Under the pieces are notes generated by a model. It was given only the letters and a program-made list of their open reading frames with translations, did no database searches and had not been told where the DNA came from. 24,984 nt of DNA from Brevibacterium picturae (GTDB lineage: Bacteria; Actinomycetota; Actinomycetes; Actinomycetales; Brevibacteriaceae), in contig NZ_JAKDJU010000028.1 of NCBI RefSeq assembly GCF_030453725.1, forward strand, positions 1-24,984, in the 5' to 3' direction. The translations under genes and the position numbers were made by a program. This document shows, piece by piece, positions 7,503 to 15,054 of the stretch. Within the stretch, counting starts at the first letter, position 1. The number at the start of each line of letters is the position of its first letter.

Positions 7503-7519
7503 AAGTCACTTAATGACTT
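7503..7519. promoter_or_regulatory. Probable GntR operator upstream of the esterase gene
   Basis: AAGTCACTTAATGACTT is a 17-bp palindrome with one mismatched pair. It contains TCACTTAATGA, which differs by one base from the perfect palindrome TCACTTAGTGA in the GntR promoter. It lies about 50 bases upstream of the esterase start, where the promoter would be; TAGTGT or TAGAGT just downstream could be the -10 box. Confidence 0.65.
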
Positions 7520-7573
7520 CTCGAGGTGGCGCGGCGGGCCAACGGTGCGCAGGAAACGAGCGTTTCGCGGAGC

Positions 7574-8242
7574 TCAGTCGGTGCTGTTGCCGGCGAGCGT
7601 GGACCAGTTCGCGCAGGTCAGAGACATCGCGCGGTCTGCCTTCCCGGCGCGGACGGCGGCGATGATCTCGGCATGCTGTGCGGGGGAGGCTGAACCCTTC
7701 GCGGAGTCGAAGTGCAGGTATTCGGTCCGACGCAAGGTTGCAGTGACGACCTCGAGGTGGTCACGGATGAGCGGATTGCCGCTGCGAGACAGGGCCACCT
7801 CATGGAATGCGTCGTCGGCGGCGATGGCCGCATCGATATCGGAGGCACCCGGCGCCGCCTCTCCCAGTGCCGATCTCAGTTCTTCGTTGGCGGTCTCCAT
7901 CTCGGCAATGTCCTTCGCCTCCAGCTTCGGGAAGGCGAGGCTCATCGCGAGGGCGTGCAGTTGGGCTGCAATCTGCCGGGCGTGGACGACGGCCTCCGGA
8001 TTCTCCGGTGCCACACGGGTCATCCGACCCGGCTCGGCGACGATCAGCCCCGCCTGTGCCAGGCGCTGAAGAGCCTCGCGGACGGGAGTGCGAGAGACCT
8101 GCAGCCATGCGCCCAGCTCCTGATCGCGCAGCTGTTCCCCGGGTGCCAGCTGGCCGCGAACGATGGCGTCGCGGATCGAACGATAGACGTCATCGCGCAG
8201 CAGCCTCCGCTGGGGGATCGGCGTATCTGTGGGAATCGGCAC
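7574..8242 (-). CDS. GntR family (FCD) regulator divergent from ACC deaminase
   Basis: A 222-residue GntR regulator. The winged helix at about residues 10-75 includes LAPGEQLRDQELGAWLQVSR and TPVREALQRLAQAGL, followed by an FCD domain with conserved positions in AADDAFHEVALSRSGNPLI and SPAQHAEIIAAVRAG. It is distinct from the first GntR regulator. The start is GTG at 8242, with GAGAGG six bases upstream; longer in-frame readings run antisense through the ACC deaminase gene and are not real. It is transcribed away from that gene, and a perfect 16-bp palindrome between the two probably serves as its operator, controlling both genes in response to ACC or a related amino acid. Confidence 0.85.
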   Translation of the reverse strand: MPIPTDTPIPQRRLLRDDVYRSIRDAIVRGQLAPGEQLRDQELGAWLQVSRTPVREALQRLAQAGLIVAEPGRMTRVAPENPEAVVHARQIAAQLHALAMSLAFPKLEAKDIAEMETANEELRSALGEAAPGASDIDAAIAADDAFHEVALSRSGNPLIRDHLEVVTATLRRTEYLHFDSAKGSASPAQHAEIIAAVRAGKADRAMSLTCANWSTLAGNSTD

Positions 8243-8324
8243 TCTCGACCTCTCTCGGACCCGGTGTGGATGCAGTTCTGGCGCAGTAGACAGTCCTGGC
8301 ATGTGGGACTGCCCGTCCGACCCA

Positions 8325-8353
8325 TTGTAGTCCTCATCAGAATGCAATATATT
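8325..8353 (+). promoter_or_regulatory. acdS: Promoter of the ACC deaminase gene
   Basis: TTGTAG (8325-8330) and TATATT (8348-8353) are separated by exactly 17 bases. On the opposite strand, the same -35 region reads TACAAT (8329-8324), a possible -10 box for the leftward GntR gene, so the two promoters would overlap back to back. Confidence 0.6.
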
Positions 8354-8357
8354 GCAT
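8342..8357. promoter_or_regulatory. Perfect 16-bp palindrome, probable GntR operator
   Basis: ATGCAATATATTGCAT equals its own reverse complement. It covers the rightward -10 box and lies upstream of the leftward GntR gene. AT-rich palindromes with TGCA-type half-sites are common for GntR-family repressors. A regulator bound here would block the deaminase promoter and could also control its own gene. Confidence 0.75.
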
Positions 8358-8446
8358 ATCGCGAGCATCATTCGGCCACACGCAACAGGCCGTACCACTA
8401 CGTGAGCGCAAAGAGTCGCATCACCCGACGAAGAGGACACGACGCC

Positions 8447-9463
8447 ATGCCGATCACCGATTTCGAGCGCTACCCACTGACCTTCGGCCCCAGCCCGGTC
8501 CACGAACTGAAGCGACTGAGTGACCACCTCGGCGGGGCCCGGGTGTGGGCCAAGCGTGAGGATGTGAACTCCGGGCTGGCATTCGGCGGCAACAAGACCC
8601 GCAAGCTCGAGTACATCGTTCCCGACATCCTCGCCACAGGTGCGGACACGCTGGTCTCGATCGGCGGATACCAGTCGAACCACACCCGACAGGTCGCAGC
8701 CGTCGCGGCTCACCTCGGTCTGAAGTCGCGCCTCGTGCAAGAACGCTGGGTCGACTGGGACGATCCGGGCAACGACAAGGTCGGCAACATCGAACTCTCC
8801 CGCATCATGGGTGCCGATGTGCACCTCGACTCGGCCGGATTCGACATCGGCATCCGCTCCAGCTGGGAGAACGCGATCGCAGAGGTCGAAGCCGCCGGAG
8901 GCAGGCCCTATCCGATCCCCGCCGGAGCCTCCGAGCACAAGTTCGGCGCGCTCGGTTTCGTCAACTGGGCCTACGAGGTTGCCGAGCAGGAGAAGGAGCT
9001 CGGCGTCTTCTTCGACACCATCGTGGTGTGCACGGTCACCGGTTCGACACATGCGGGCATGATCACGGGATTCGCGGCACTCGAGGCGGCTGGGGGACCG
9101 AAGCGCCAGGTCATCGGCATCGATGCCTCGGCGACCTTGGATAAGACCCGTGACCAGGTCAAGCGCATCGCGAACAACGCCGCAGACCTCATCGGTCTCG
9201 GCCGGGAGGTCACCGATGCCGAGGTCGACATCCGCCCCGGCTGGGAGGGCCCCGCCTACGGCATCCCCGACGAATCGACCGTGAACGCGATCCGCACCAC
9301 CGCACAGCTCGAAGGCGTCATCCTCGACCCCGTCTACGAAGGCAAGTCGATGGCCGGGCTTCTCGATCTCGTCGGTCAGGGCACGGTGGCGCAGGATTCG
9401 ACGGTCCTCTACGCCCACCTCGGCGGGCAGCTGGCGCTCAATGCCTACAGCTCGATCTTCTGA
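8447..9463 (+). CDS. acdS: 1-aminocyclopropane-1-carboxylate (ACC) deaminase
   Basis: A 338-residue PLP enzyme of fold type II, the usual AcdS length. It converts ACC, the plant ethylene precursor, to 2-oxobutanoate and ammonia. Lys50 in GGNKTRKLEY is the PLP lysine, and Ser77 in GGYQSNHTRQ is the expected active-site Ser. Tyr271 (PAYGIPDE), Tyr297 and Glu298 (DPVYEGKS) and Leu325 (YAHLGG) correspond to Pseudomonas Tyr268, Tyr294, Glu295 and Leu322. The last two separate true ACC deaminases from D-cysteine desulfhydrases. ATG 8447 follows AGAGG; the open frame continues upstream but through promoter and antisense regulator sequence. It is divergent from a GntR regulator and followed by an AGCS amino-acid symporter gene. 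Confidence 0.92.
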   Translation: MPITDFERYPLTFGPSPVHELKRLSDHLGGARVWAKREDVNSGLAFGGNKTRKLEYIVPDILATGADTLVSIGGYQSNHTRQVAAVAAHLGLKSRLVQERWVDWDDPGNDKVGNIELSRIMGADVHLDSAGFDIGIRSSWENAIAEVEAAGGRPYPIPAGASEHKFGALGFVNWAYEVAEQEKELGVFFDTIVVCTVTGSTHAGMITGFAALEAAGGPKRQVIGIDASATLDKTRDQVKRIANNAADLIGLGREVTDAEVDIRPGWEGPAYGIPDESTVNAIRTTAQLEGVILDPVYEGKSMAGLLDLVGQGTVAQDSTVLYAHLGGQLALNAYSSIF

Positions 9464-9483
9464 TCCGAATTCTGGAACTGCCT

Positions 9484-9499
9484 GCCGGGATCGCCCGGC
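9484..9499 (+). terminator. Small hairpin after acdS, possible weak terminator
   Basis: GCCGGG (9484-9489) and CCCGGC (9494-9499) form a perfect stem with a 4-base loop, 20 bases after the acdS stop. A second short pair, TGATC/GATCA, follows. There is no U-tract, so readthrough into the transporter gene is likely. Confidence 0.3.
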
Positions 9500-9654
9500 C
9501 TGCTCTGCTTGATCCCCTCCGGCGCGATCAGGCCGAAGGGACGGGCGAGCCGCGTGGGGGCCGACTTACGCAGGTGAGAGTGGCAATTCGCATCACTGCA
9601 CAGATAGTGTGAGCACCAGCACAGAGAACTCACTGGGAAAGGACAGCCAACGCC

Positions 9655-11133
9655 ATGGATGCCGTTGCAGAATTCTTCGATACGGTCAGCGGATTCGTCT
9701 GGGGGCCGTTCCTCCTCATCCCGCTCCTGCTGGGAACCGGCCTGTATCTGACGATTCGTCTGGGCGGACTGCAATTCACCAAGCTGCTTCCGGCTCTGAG
9801 CCTGGGAATACTCAAGCGCAAGGATGCCGATTCCGAAGGTGACATCTCCCAGTTCCAGGCGCTGACGACGGCCTTGGCCGCGACCGTGGGCACCGGCAAT
9901 ATCGTCGGCGTGGCCACGGCGATCGGCGTCGGTGGTCCCGGTGCACTGTTCTGGATGTGGATGACGGGCCTGCTGGGCATGGTCACCAAGTATGCGGAGG
10001 GATTCCTGGCGGTCCGCTTTCGCGGCACCGACGATGCCGGAGAGAAGTCGGGCGGCCCCCAATACTACCTCGAGCGCGGGATCAAAGGGCCGTTGGGCAA
10101 GATTCTGGGACTGATGTTCGCGGTCTTCGCCGTTCTCGCCTGCTTCGGAATCGGCAACATGACCCAGGGCAACTCGATTGCGGCCAATGTCGAATCAAGC
10201 TGGTCGATTCCCGCCTGGATCACCGGTGCCGTCCTCACCGTCCTCACCTTGATCGTGCTCGTCGGCGGGATCAAGTCGATCGGCCGAGTCACTGCCGGAC
10301 TCGTGCCCGTGATGATCGTCTTCTACGTGCTGGGCGCCCTGTTCATCCTCCTCGCCAACATCGACAAGCTGCCCGGTGCTTTCGCCGCGATCTTCACCGA
10401 GGCCTTCACTGGCAGCTCGGCGGTCGGCGGATTTGCGGGATCGGCGATTATCATCGTCGTGCAGATGGGCGTGGCGCGTGGACTGTTCTCGAATGAGTCG
10501 GGCCTCGGCTCGGCCCCGATCGCCGCCGCAGCGGCGAAGACCTCGCATCCTGTCCGCCAGGGGCTGGTGTCGATGACACAGACGTTCATCGACACGATCA
10601 TCGTCGTCAGCTTCACCGGACTGACGATCATCTCCACCGGCACCTGGAATCAGGTCGACCCCGAGACCGGGGAACAGATCAGCGCCGCACTCATGACCGG
10701 AGAGGCCTTCTCCAACGGGCTGCCCGGTCAGTGGGGCCACTGGATCGTGACCGTCGGCATCGTCCTCTTCGCCTTCTCCACCCTGCTCGGCTGGTCGTAC
10801 TACGGAGATCGCAACGTCGAGCGGCTGGTCGGTCGCCGAGGCGTCCTGCCGTTCCGAATCTTCTTCTCTCTGGTCGTGTTCATCGGATGCACGACCGAGC
10901 TCGAGCCGATCTGGAACTTCTCGGACGTGATGAACGGACTCATGGCTCTGCCGAACCTGCTGGGCATCCTCATCCTGTCGGGCCTCATCTCACGTGAGAC
11001 CAAGCACTACCTCAGGAACGACCCGAACCTCACCGCCGATAAGTCCACGATCGAGGCCTTCATGGACGGTCAGCCGGGTTGGGCTCAGTGGAAGGCGGGC
11101 GACGTTGTCGGTTCCTCCCGACGCTTCGACTGA
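9655..11133 (+). CDS. Sodium:alanine/glycine symporter, AGCS family
   Basis: A 492-residue inner-membrane transporter with about 10-11 hydrophobic helices. The AGCS signature appears as VGTGNIVGVATAIGVGGPGA followed by FWMWMTGLLGM. Other family stretches are GNMTQGNS, the GLFSNESGLGSAPIAAAAAK motif and the TLLGWSYYGDRN segment near the C-terminal third. AGCS members import alanine, glycine or D-amino acids with Na+. The start at 9655 has AAAGGA about ten bases upstream. The gene follows acdS by 191 bases on the same strand. That position suggests uptake of ACC or of small D/L-amino acids for the deaminase, but substrate is inferred from context only. Confidence 0.88.
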   Translation: MDAVAEFFDTVSGFVWGPFLLIPLLLGTGLYLTIRLGGLQFTKLLPALSLGILKRKDADSEGDISQFQALTTALAATVGTGNIVGVATAIGVGGPGALFWMWMTGLLGMVTKYAEGFLAVRFRGTDDAGEKSGGPQYYLERGIKGPLGKILGLMFAVFAVLACFGIGNMTQGNSIAANVESSWSIPAWITGAVLTVLTLIVLVGGIKSIGRVTAGLVPVMIVFYVLGALFILLANIDKLPGAFAAIFTEAFTGSSAVGGFAGSAIIIVVQMGVARGLFSNESGLGSAPIAAAAAKTSHPVRQGLVSMTQTFIDTIIVVSFTGLTIISTGTWNQVDPETGEQISAALMTGEAFSNGLPGQWGHWIVTVGIVLFAFSTLLGWSYYGDRNVERLVGRRGVLPFRIFFSLVVFIGCTTELEPIWNFSDVMNGLMALPNLLGILILSGLISRETKHYLRNDPNLTADKSTIEAFMDGQPGWAQWKAGDVVGSSRRFD

Positions 11134-11170
11134 CTCTCCGGCTGAACGCTCGGCGGTCCGATGCACGCAC

Positions 11171-11230
11171 GGCCTGTCCGGCTGGACGACCGGTGAACCT
11201 GACGAGCGTCCGGTCGCCCAGCTGCAGGCC
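11171..11230 (+). terminator. Long imperfect hairpin after the AGCS gene
   Basis: GGCCTG (11171-11176), CGGCTGG (11179-11185) and CGACCGG (11187-11193) pair in order with CAGGCC (11225-11230), CCAGCTG (11218-11224) and CCGGTCG (11210-11216). This makes about 20 base pairs interrupted by a TC bulge, one A-C mismatch and one G-U pair, around a 16-base loop. It lies about 40 bases after the stop codon. There is no U-tract. It is the main structure in the 347-base gap, which otherwise holds only a candidate promoter. Confidence 0.5.
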
Positions 11231-11351
11231 CGGCCGTCCGGTTGCGTGAACGGTTCATACGAAAACAGTCGTCACTCCTGCGGAATCCGCAGTGAAGTGA
11301 CAATGAGTCCCGACTGCGTCAGGAACTGATGATTCGCCCAGGTTCCGCCAC

Positions 11352-11380
11352 TTGTTGCGCACGTCACGTGTTGATAGCGT
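11352..11380 (+). promoter_or_regulatory. Candidate promoter of the aldehyde dehydrogenase gene
   Basis: TTGTTG (11352-11357) and TAGCGT (11375-11380) are 17 bases apart. Both boxes are moderate matches. Transcription would start near 11387, about 94 bases before the start codon. No operator-like palindrome stands out in the leader. Confidence 0.35.
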
Positions 11381-11480
11381 GAGAGGCAAGCATACGCGAT
11401 CCGTCGATTTCGACGGCGAACAGCGATGCAAAACGCCTTATCCGGCACCATCAGGGTGCCACTAGTCAAAGGAGTCTGGA

Positions 11481-12875
11481 ATGAGCAATGTAGGCAGTGC
11501 TGCAGGCGGCTACCGCGTCGAGAACCCGGCCACCGGCGAGGTCGTCGAGAAGTTCGACACCGCCACCGACGCGCAGATCGAAGAGGTCCTCGACGCGGCT
11601 CACAAGGGCTTCCTGAACTGGCGCGAGAAGACGACCGCGGAACGTGGCGCGGTCGTGAACAAGGTCGCTGCCAAGTTCGGTGAGCGCAAGGAAGAGCTCG
11701 CGAAGATCATCGCCGAAGAGATGGGCAAGCCCGTCGCCGAAGGCATCGAAGAGGCCGAGTTCTGCGAGGAGATCTTCAACTACTACGCGGACAACGGGCC
11801 CGAGTTCGCTGCCGACGAGCCCATCAAGTCGATGTCGGGCGGCAAGGCCTTCATCCAGCGTCGCCCTGTCGGCGCAATTCTGGGCATCATGCCGTGGAAC
11901 TTCCCCTACTACCAGGTCGCACGCTTCGCTGCGCCGAACCTCGTCCTCGGCAACACGATCATCCTCAAGCACGCCGAGATCTGCCCCCGCTCCTCGGCCG
12001 TGATCGCCGAGATCATGAAGGAAGCCGGCATTCCTGACGGCGTGTACAACAACATCTACGCCACACATGAGCAGATCGAGACCATCATCGCAGATGATCG
12101 GCTCGAAGGTGTATCGCTGACCGGATCCGAGCGCGCTGGTTCGGCCGTGGCGGCCACCGCCGGCAAGAACCTCAAGAAGGCCGTGCTCGAGCTCGGCGGC
12201 TCCGATCCCTACATCGTCCTCGACACCGACAACATGGACGAGGCCGTCGACACCGCATGGGGCACCCGCCTGTACAACACCGGTCAGGTCTGCAACGCGA
12301 ACAAGCGCATGATCGTCATGGACGACATCTACGACGAGTTCGTCTCCGGACTGACCTCGCGTGCACAGGATTGGACGAAGGGCACTCCCGCCGAGGCGGG
12401 CGACGGCAAGTATTCGCCAATGTCCTCACGTGGAGCCGCAGAGAATCTGCGCAAGCAGCTCGACCGTGCGGTCGAGCAGGGCGCAACTCTCGTCGGCGGC
12501 GAACTCGCCACCGACGGTTCCGCCTATGTCTCGCCGGCCGTGCTGACCGGGGTCACCTCGGACATGGATGCCTACCGCGAGGAGCTCTTCGGCCCAGTAG
12601 CCACCGTGTACAAGGTGAGCAGCGACGACGATGCACTCAAGCTGGCCAACGATACTCGCTTCGGACTCGGCGGCGCAGTGTTCGCCAAGGACGAGGAGCG
12701 TGCCGCGAAGCTCGCACAGCGTCTCGACGTGGGCATGTCGAACGTCAACACCCCAGGTGGCGAAGGTGCGGAGATTCCATTCGGCGGCACCAAGCGTTCG
12801 GGCTTCGGCCGCGAGCTCGGCCCCTACGGCATGGACGAGTTCGTCAACAAGCGCATGTACTATGTTGCTGACTGA
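11481..12875 (+). CDS. Succinate-semialdehyde dehydrogenase-type aldehyde dehydrogenase
   Basis: A 464-residue NAD(P)+-dependent aldehyde dehydrogenase. The general base is Glu237 in VLELGGSDP, and the nucleophile is Cys271 in NTGQVCNANKR. MPWNFPYYQ and LTGSERAGSAV are the usual substrate/cofactor-binding stretches. LELGGSDP and GQVCNA resemble the short GabD1-type SSADHs of actinobacteria, so oxidation of succinate semialdehyde to succinate is the most likely reaction; other short aliphatic aldehydes are possible. The start follows AAAGGAG at good spacing. It is monocistronic, with its own candidate promoter and a strong terminator. No GABA transaminase gene lies beside it. Confidence 0.82.
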   Translation: MSNVGSAAGGYRVENPATGEVVEKFDTATDAQIEEVLDAAHKGFLNWREKTTAERGAVVNKVAAKFGERKEELAKIIAEEMGKPVAEGIEEAEFCEEIFNYYADNGPEFAADEPIKSMSGGKAFIQRRPVGAILGIMPWNFPYYQVARFAAPNLVLGNTIILKHAEICPRSSAVIAEIMKEAGIPDGVYNNIYATHEQIETIIADDRLEGVSLTGSERAGSAVAATAGKNLKKAVLELGGSDPYIVLDTDNMDEAVDTAWGTRLYNTGQVCNANKRMIVMDDIYDEFVSGLTSRAQDWTKGTPAEAGDGKYSPMSSRGAAENLRKQLDRAVEQGATLVGGELATDGSAYVSPAVLTGVTSDMDAYREELFGPVATVYKVSSDDDALKLANDTRFGLGGAVFAKDEERAAKLAQRLDVGMSNVNTPGGEGAEIPFGGTKRSGFGRELGPYGMDEFVNKRMYYVAD

Positions 12876-12960
12876 TTCAGGCAACTCAGTCGTTTGATCG
12901 TGAGTCAGTCGGCTGACCCCAGCCGAAAGCCGGAGGGTCCGCGGCGAGGGGCGTGACATT

Positions 12961-13015
12961 GAGGAACTTTTGGTGCGGAATCCGAGGTGATTTCCGCACC
13001 AAAAGTTCCTCTTTT
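12961..13015 (+). terminator. Strong intrinsic terminator after the aldehyde dehydrogenase gene
   Basis: A perfect 20-bp stem: 12961-12980 pairs with 12992-13011 around an 11-base loop, followed by TTTT (13012-13015). It begins 85 bases after the stop codon. A small GTCAG/CTGAC hairpin (12904-12917) precedes it. This is the clearest terminator in the window. Confidence 0.92.
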
Positions 13016-13066
13016 CTATGCGGAGATTTCGTTTCGCGGGCAGCGGATGTGAGTCTTGTTCGACCA

Positions 13067-13096
13067 TCGACACTCGTGAGTGGGCGCCGATAACGT
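13067..13096 (+). promoter_or_regulatory. Candidate promoter giving a leaderless MFS mRNA
   Basis: TCGACA (13067-13072) and TAACGT (13091-13096) are 18 bases apart. Only six bases separate the -10 box from the ATG at 13103, so the transcript should begin at or next to the start codon. This fits the absence of a ribosome-binding site there. Confidence 0.45.
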
Positions 13097-13102
13097 CGGT
13101 GC

Positions 13103-14332
13103 ATGCCCAAATTGCTCGTCCTCGGCCTGTGCGCCGGGTATTTCCTCGTCCTCCTCGACGTGACAGTCGTCAATGTTGCGCTGCCGCAGATCGATGCTGA
13201 TCTGCAGGCAGGCCAGGCCGGGATGGCAGGGGTCGTCAATGCCTACACCTTTGTCCTGGCCGCGCTGCTGCTGGCTATCGGGGCGATTGGGGATCGATGG
13301 GGTCATCGCCGGATCGTGGTGTTCGGTTTCCTCTGTTTCTTCGTCGGCTCGCTGGCCTGTTCGCTGTCGCCGACGATCGAGATGCTCGTTGCCTCTCGGA
13401 CCCTTCAGGGTGTGGGGGCGGCGGCAACGATGACCGGAACTCTCGCGATGCTCTCGGAATCGGCCGCGGATGAACGCGAGCGAGGCAAGCTCGTCGGGCT
13501 CTGGGCTGCTCTCGGCGGGATCGCGCTTCCACTCGGGCCTCTGTTGGGAGGGGTGCTCGTCGATCTGGGAAACTGGCGTGCCGTGTTCTGGCTGAACCTG
13601 CCGATCATCCTCATGGCACTCATTCCCATCGTTGTCTATTCATCACCGGCAAGGGCAGCGAGACTGGGTAGTGGTGGACTCGTCCGGGGTTCTGGTCGCG
13701 TCGAGACTTCTGAATCAGCTTCGTCCTCGGGCCCCGCCGCCTCTTCGAGTTCATCGCAGGTGAGACTCCTGACTGCCTGCATCGTCGCGGGAACGATGAA
13801 CTTCTGCGTCCTCGGATCTCTGTTCCTTCTGACCCAGTTCTTCCAGGACGATCGAGGGCTGAGCCCGTTCCAAGCCGGGCTGGCCACCCTGCCCGCTCTG
13901 CTGCCGCTTCCGTTCGTCGCGACGCTGTCGGGGACGGTCAGCAATCGCCTCGGCGTCTGGAGAACAAGCGCACTGGGGCTCGTTGTGGCCGCAGTGGGGC
14001 TCGGACTGATGGGACTGACAGTGTCGGGCTCCGGCCTGTGGGGACTGTCGATCGCTCTCGTCGTGTGGGCGATCGGAGTCGGGATCCTCACGCCCGCGAT
14101 TGTGGCAGCGGCAATGCATGCCCTGCCGCAGAGGCCGGGATTCGCCTCGGGCGCGGGAAGCACTGCCCGAAACCTCGGCGGGGCAGTGGGGGTGACAGTC
14201 TTCGCCGTCCTGGCTGGGGTGGATACCGAAATCCTGATGGTAGGAGCCGGAGTCCTGATGCTCATTGGCGCCTTCATCTGTCTGGATACGGCGCGGCGGT
14301 CGCAGGGAAGTCAGATGGTGCCGGCGCGGTGA
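13103..14332 (+). CDS. MFS transporter, DHA2 (EmrB/QacA) type
   Basis: A 409-residue membrane protein with about 12 predicted helices. Helix 1 carries the DHA motif LDVTVVNVALPQI, loop 2-3 carries motif A GAIGDRWGHRR, and the fifth helix region has a motif C-like GGIALPLGPLLGG. These point to proton-driven drug efflux in the plasma membrane. It is shorter than the 14-helix family members (usually over 450 residues). The two halves are joined by a Ser/Gly-rich loop at about residues 190-220. There is no ribosome-binding site before the ATG, and a -10 box six bases upstream suggests leaderless translation. It converges with a MarR-like gene and overlaps its end by 22 bases. Substrate unknown. 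Confidence 0.82.
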   Translation: MPKLLVLGLCAGYFLVLLDVTVVNVALPQIDADLQAGQAGMAGVVNAYTFVLAALLLAIGAIGDRWGHRRIVVFGFLCFFVGSLACSLSPTIEMLVASRTLQGVGAAATMTGTLAMLSESAADERERGKLVGLWAALGGIALPLGPLLGGVLVDLGNWRAVFWLNLPIILMALIPIVVYSSPARAARLGSGGLVRGSGRVETSESASSSGPAASSSSSQVRLLTACIVAGTMNFCVLGSLFLLTQFFQDDRGLSPFQAGLATLPALLPLPFVATLSGTVSNRLGVWRTSALGLVVAAVGLGLMGLTVSGSGLWGLSIALVVWAIGVGILTPAIVAAAMHALPQRPGFASGAGSTARNLGGAVGVTVFAVLAGVDTEILMVGAGVLMLIGAFICLDTARRSQGSQMVPAR

Positions 14333-14715
14333 GAGTGCAGGGCGGCCAGCGCTGTCGTGACCTGCGCGGGATCAGTGCCGGTGTCGGCGAACCAGCGCTG
14401 CGCGGCCGCCTCGGCGATTCCCTCGGACTGGTCGACGAGGGTCCGCCCACTGTTGGTGAGCATGAAATTGCCTCCGCTGTCGCGATCCACCCAACCGAGC
14501 TTCTCCAGGGGGCGAACGGCGCGAAGCGCCCGCGAACCGGTCTCGTCCAGGACCCCTGCCAGAACGGAGAGTGACGGTCCCGGAGTGGACTGGCCGATGG
14601 TCTGCAGCAGCCGCAGATCGTCGAAGGACAGACCCACGCGTTCGAGTGCTCCGGATATGCGCACGTCCAGTCCGCTCTTCGCGCGGGACACCAGCAGCGC
14701 AGTCGCGAGGCTCAT
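14311..14715 (-). CDS. MarR-like winged-helix regulator
   Basis: A 134-residue protein with a MarR-type layout. An N-terminal dimerisation helix is followed by LSFDDLRLLQTIGQ, a recognition region (LSVLAGVLDETGSRALRAVR) and a wing (GWVDRDSGGNFMLTNSGRTL). The C-terminal helix is short. MarR proteins usually bind small aromatic ligands and repress efflux or catabolic genes; the DHA2 transporter gene that converges on it is an obvious candidate target. The ATG at 14715 has GAGGAG upstream and overlaps the DUF6204 stop by four bases (ATGA), so it is the last gene of the TetR-DUF6204-MarR operon. If coupling matters, the frameshift upstream may lower its translation. Confidence 0.65.
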   Translation of the reverse strand: MSLATALLVSRAKSGLDVRISGALERVGLSFDDLRLLQTIGQSTPGPSLSVLAGVLDETGSRALRAVRPLEKLGWVDRDSGGNFMLTNSGRTLVDQSEGIAEAAAQRWFADTGTDPAQVTTALAALHSHRAGTI

Positions 14716-15054
14716 CGGCTCACTCCTCGACGCAGCTTGATGTCCTCAACGCAGACCGATGAGATGTCGACGAGTCTCCCGCGCAGGCCCCGCTTGTCGA
14801 GGTCGGCCTTCGCAAGCTCGTCGGCACGCAAGTGGGCGAGCACCTCGGCGTCCTCGGGAGACTCCTCCTCGATGACGATCTCGAACCTGTGCTGATAGGT
14901 GACCAGTTCGGATGTGTAGAGGAATGTGCCCTCCGGGGTGAAGCGCGCGGAAAACAATGTCGTGATCATCCTGCGTCGCTCGCAGGGCTGTGCGCTGGGC
15001 GTCGTCGAGGTCGGCGAAGCGGCCCCGGACTGTGGTGCGGTAGGTGCGGATCAT
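14712..15054 (-). pseudogene. DUF6204 family protein, interrupted by a one-base frameshift
   Basis: Two frames together make one small protein. The first gives MIRTYRTTVRGRFADLDDAQ through DDHDIVF; the second gives ARFTPEGTFLYTSE through to the C-terminal KLRRGVSR. Removing a single G from the GG at 14949-14950 (one C on the coding strand) joins them into HDIVFARFTPEGT, as expected for DUF6204, a roughly 110-residue actinobacterial family of unknown function. Its start overlaps the TetR stop and its stop overlaps the MarR start, four bases each, so operon structure is preserved. It could be a true mutation, a sequencing error or, less likely, programmed frameshifting. Confidence 0.75.

Noticed and set aside
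7712..8446. N-terminal extension of the ACC deaminase frame
   Set aside because: It runs antisense through the GntR gene and through the divergent promoter; AcdS of standard length starts at 8447.
8243..9418. N-terminal extension of the second GntR frame
   Set aside because: It is antisense to acdS; the real GntR begins at GTG 8242 with a ribosome-binding site.
12961..13015. Long inverted repeat as a small mobile element end
   Set aside because: Position after a stop, loop size and T-run fit an intrinsic terminator much better.
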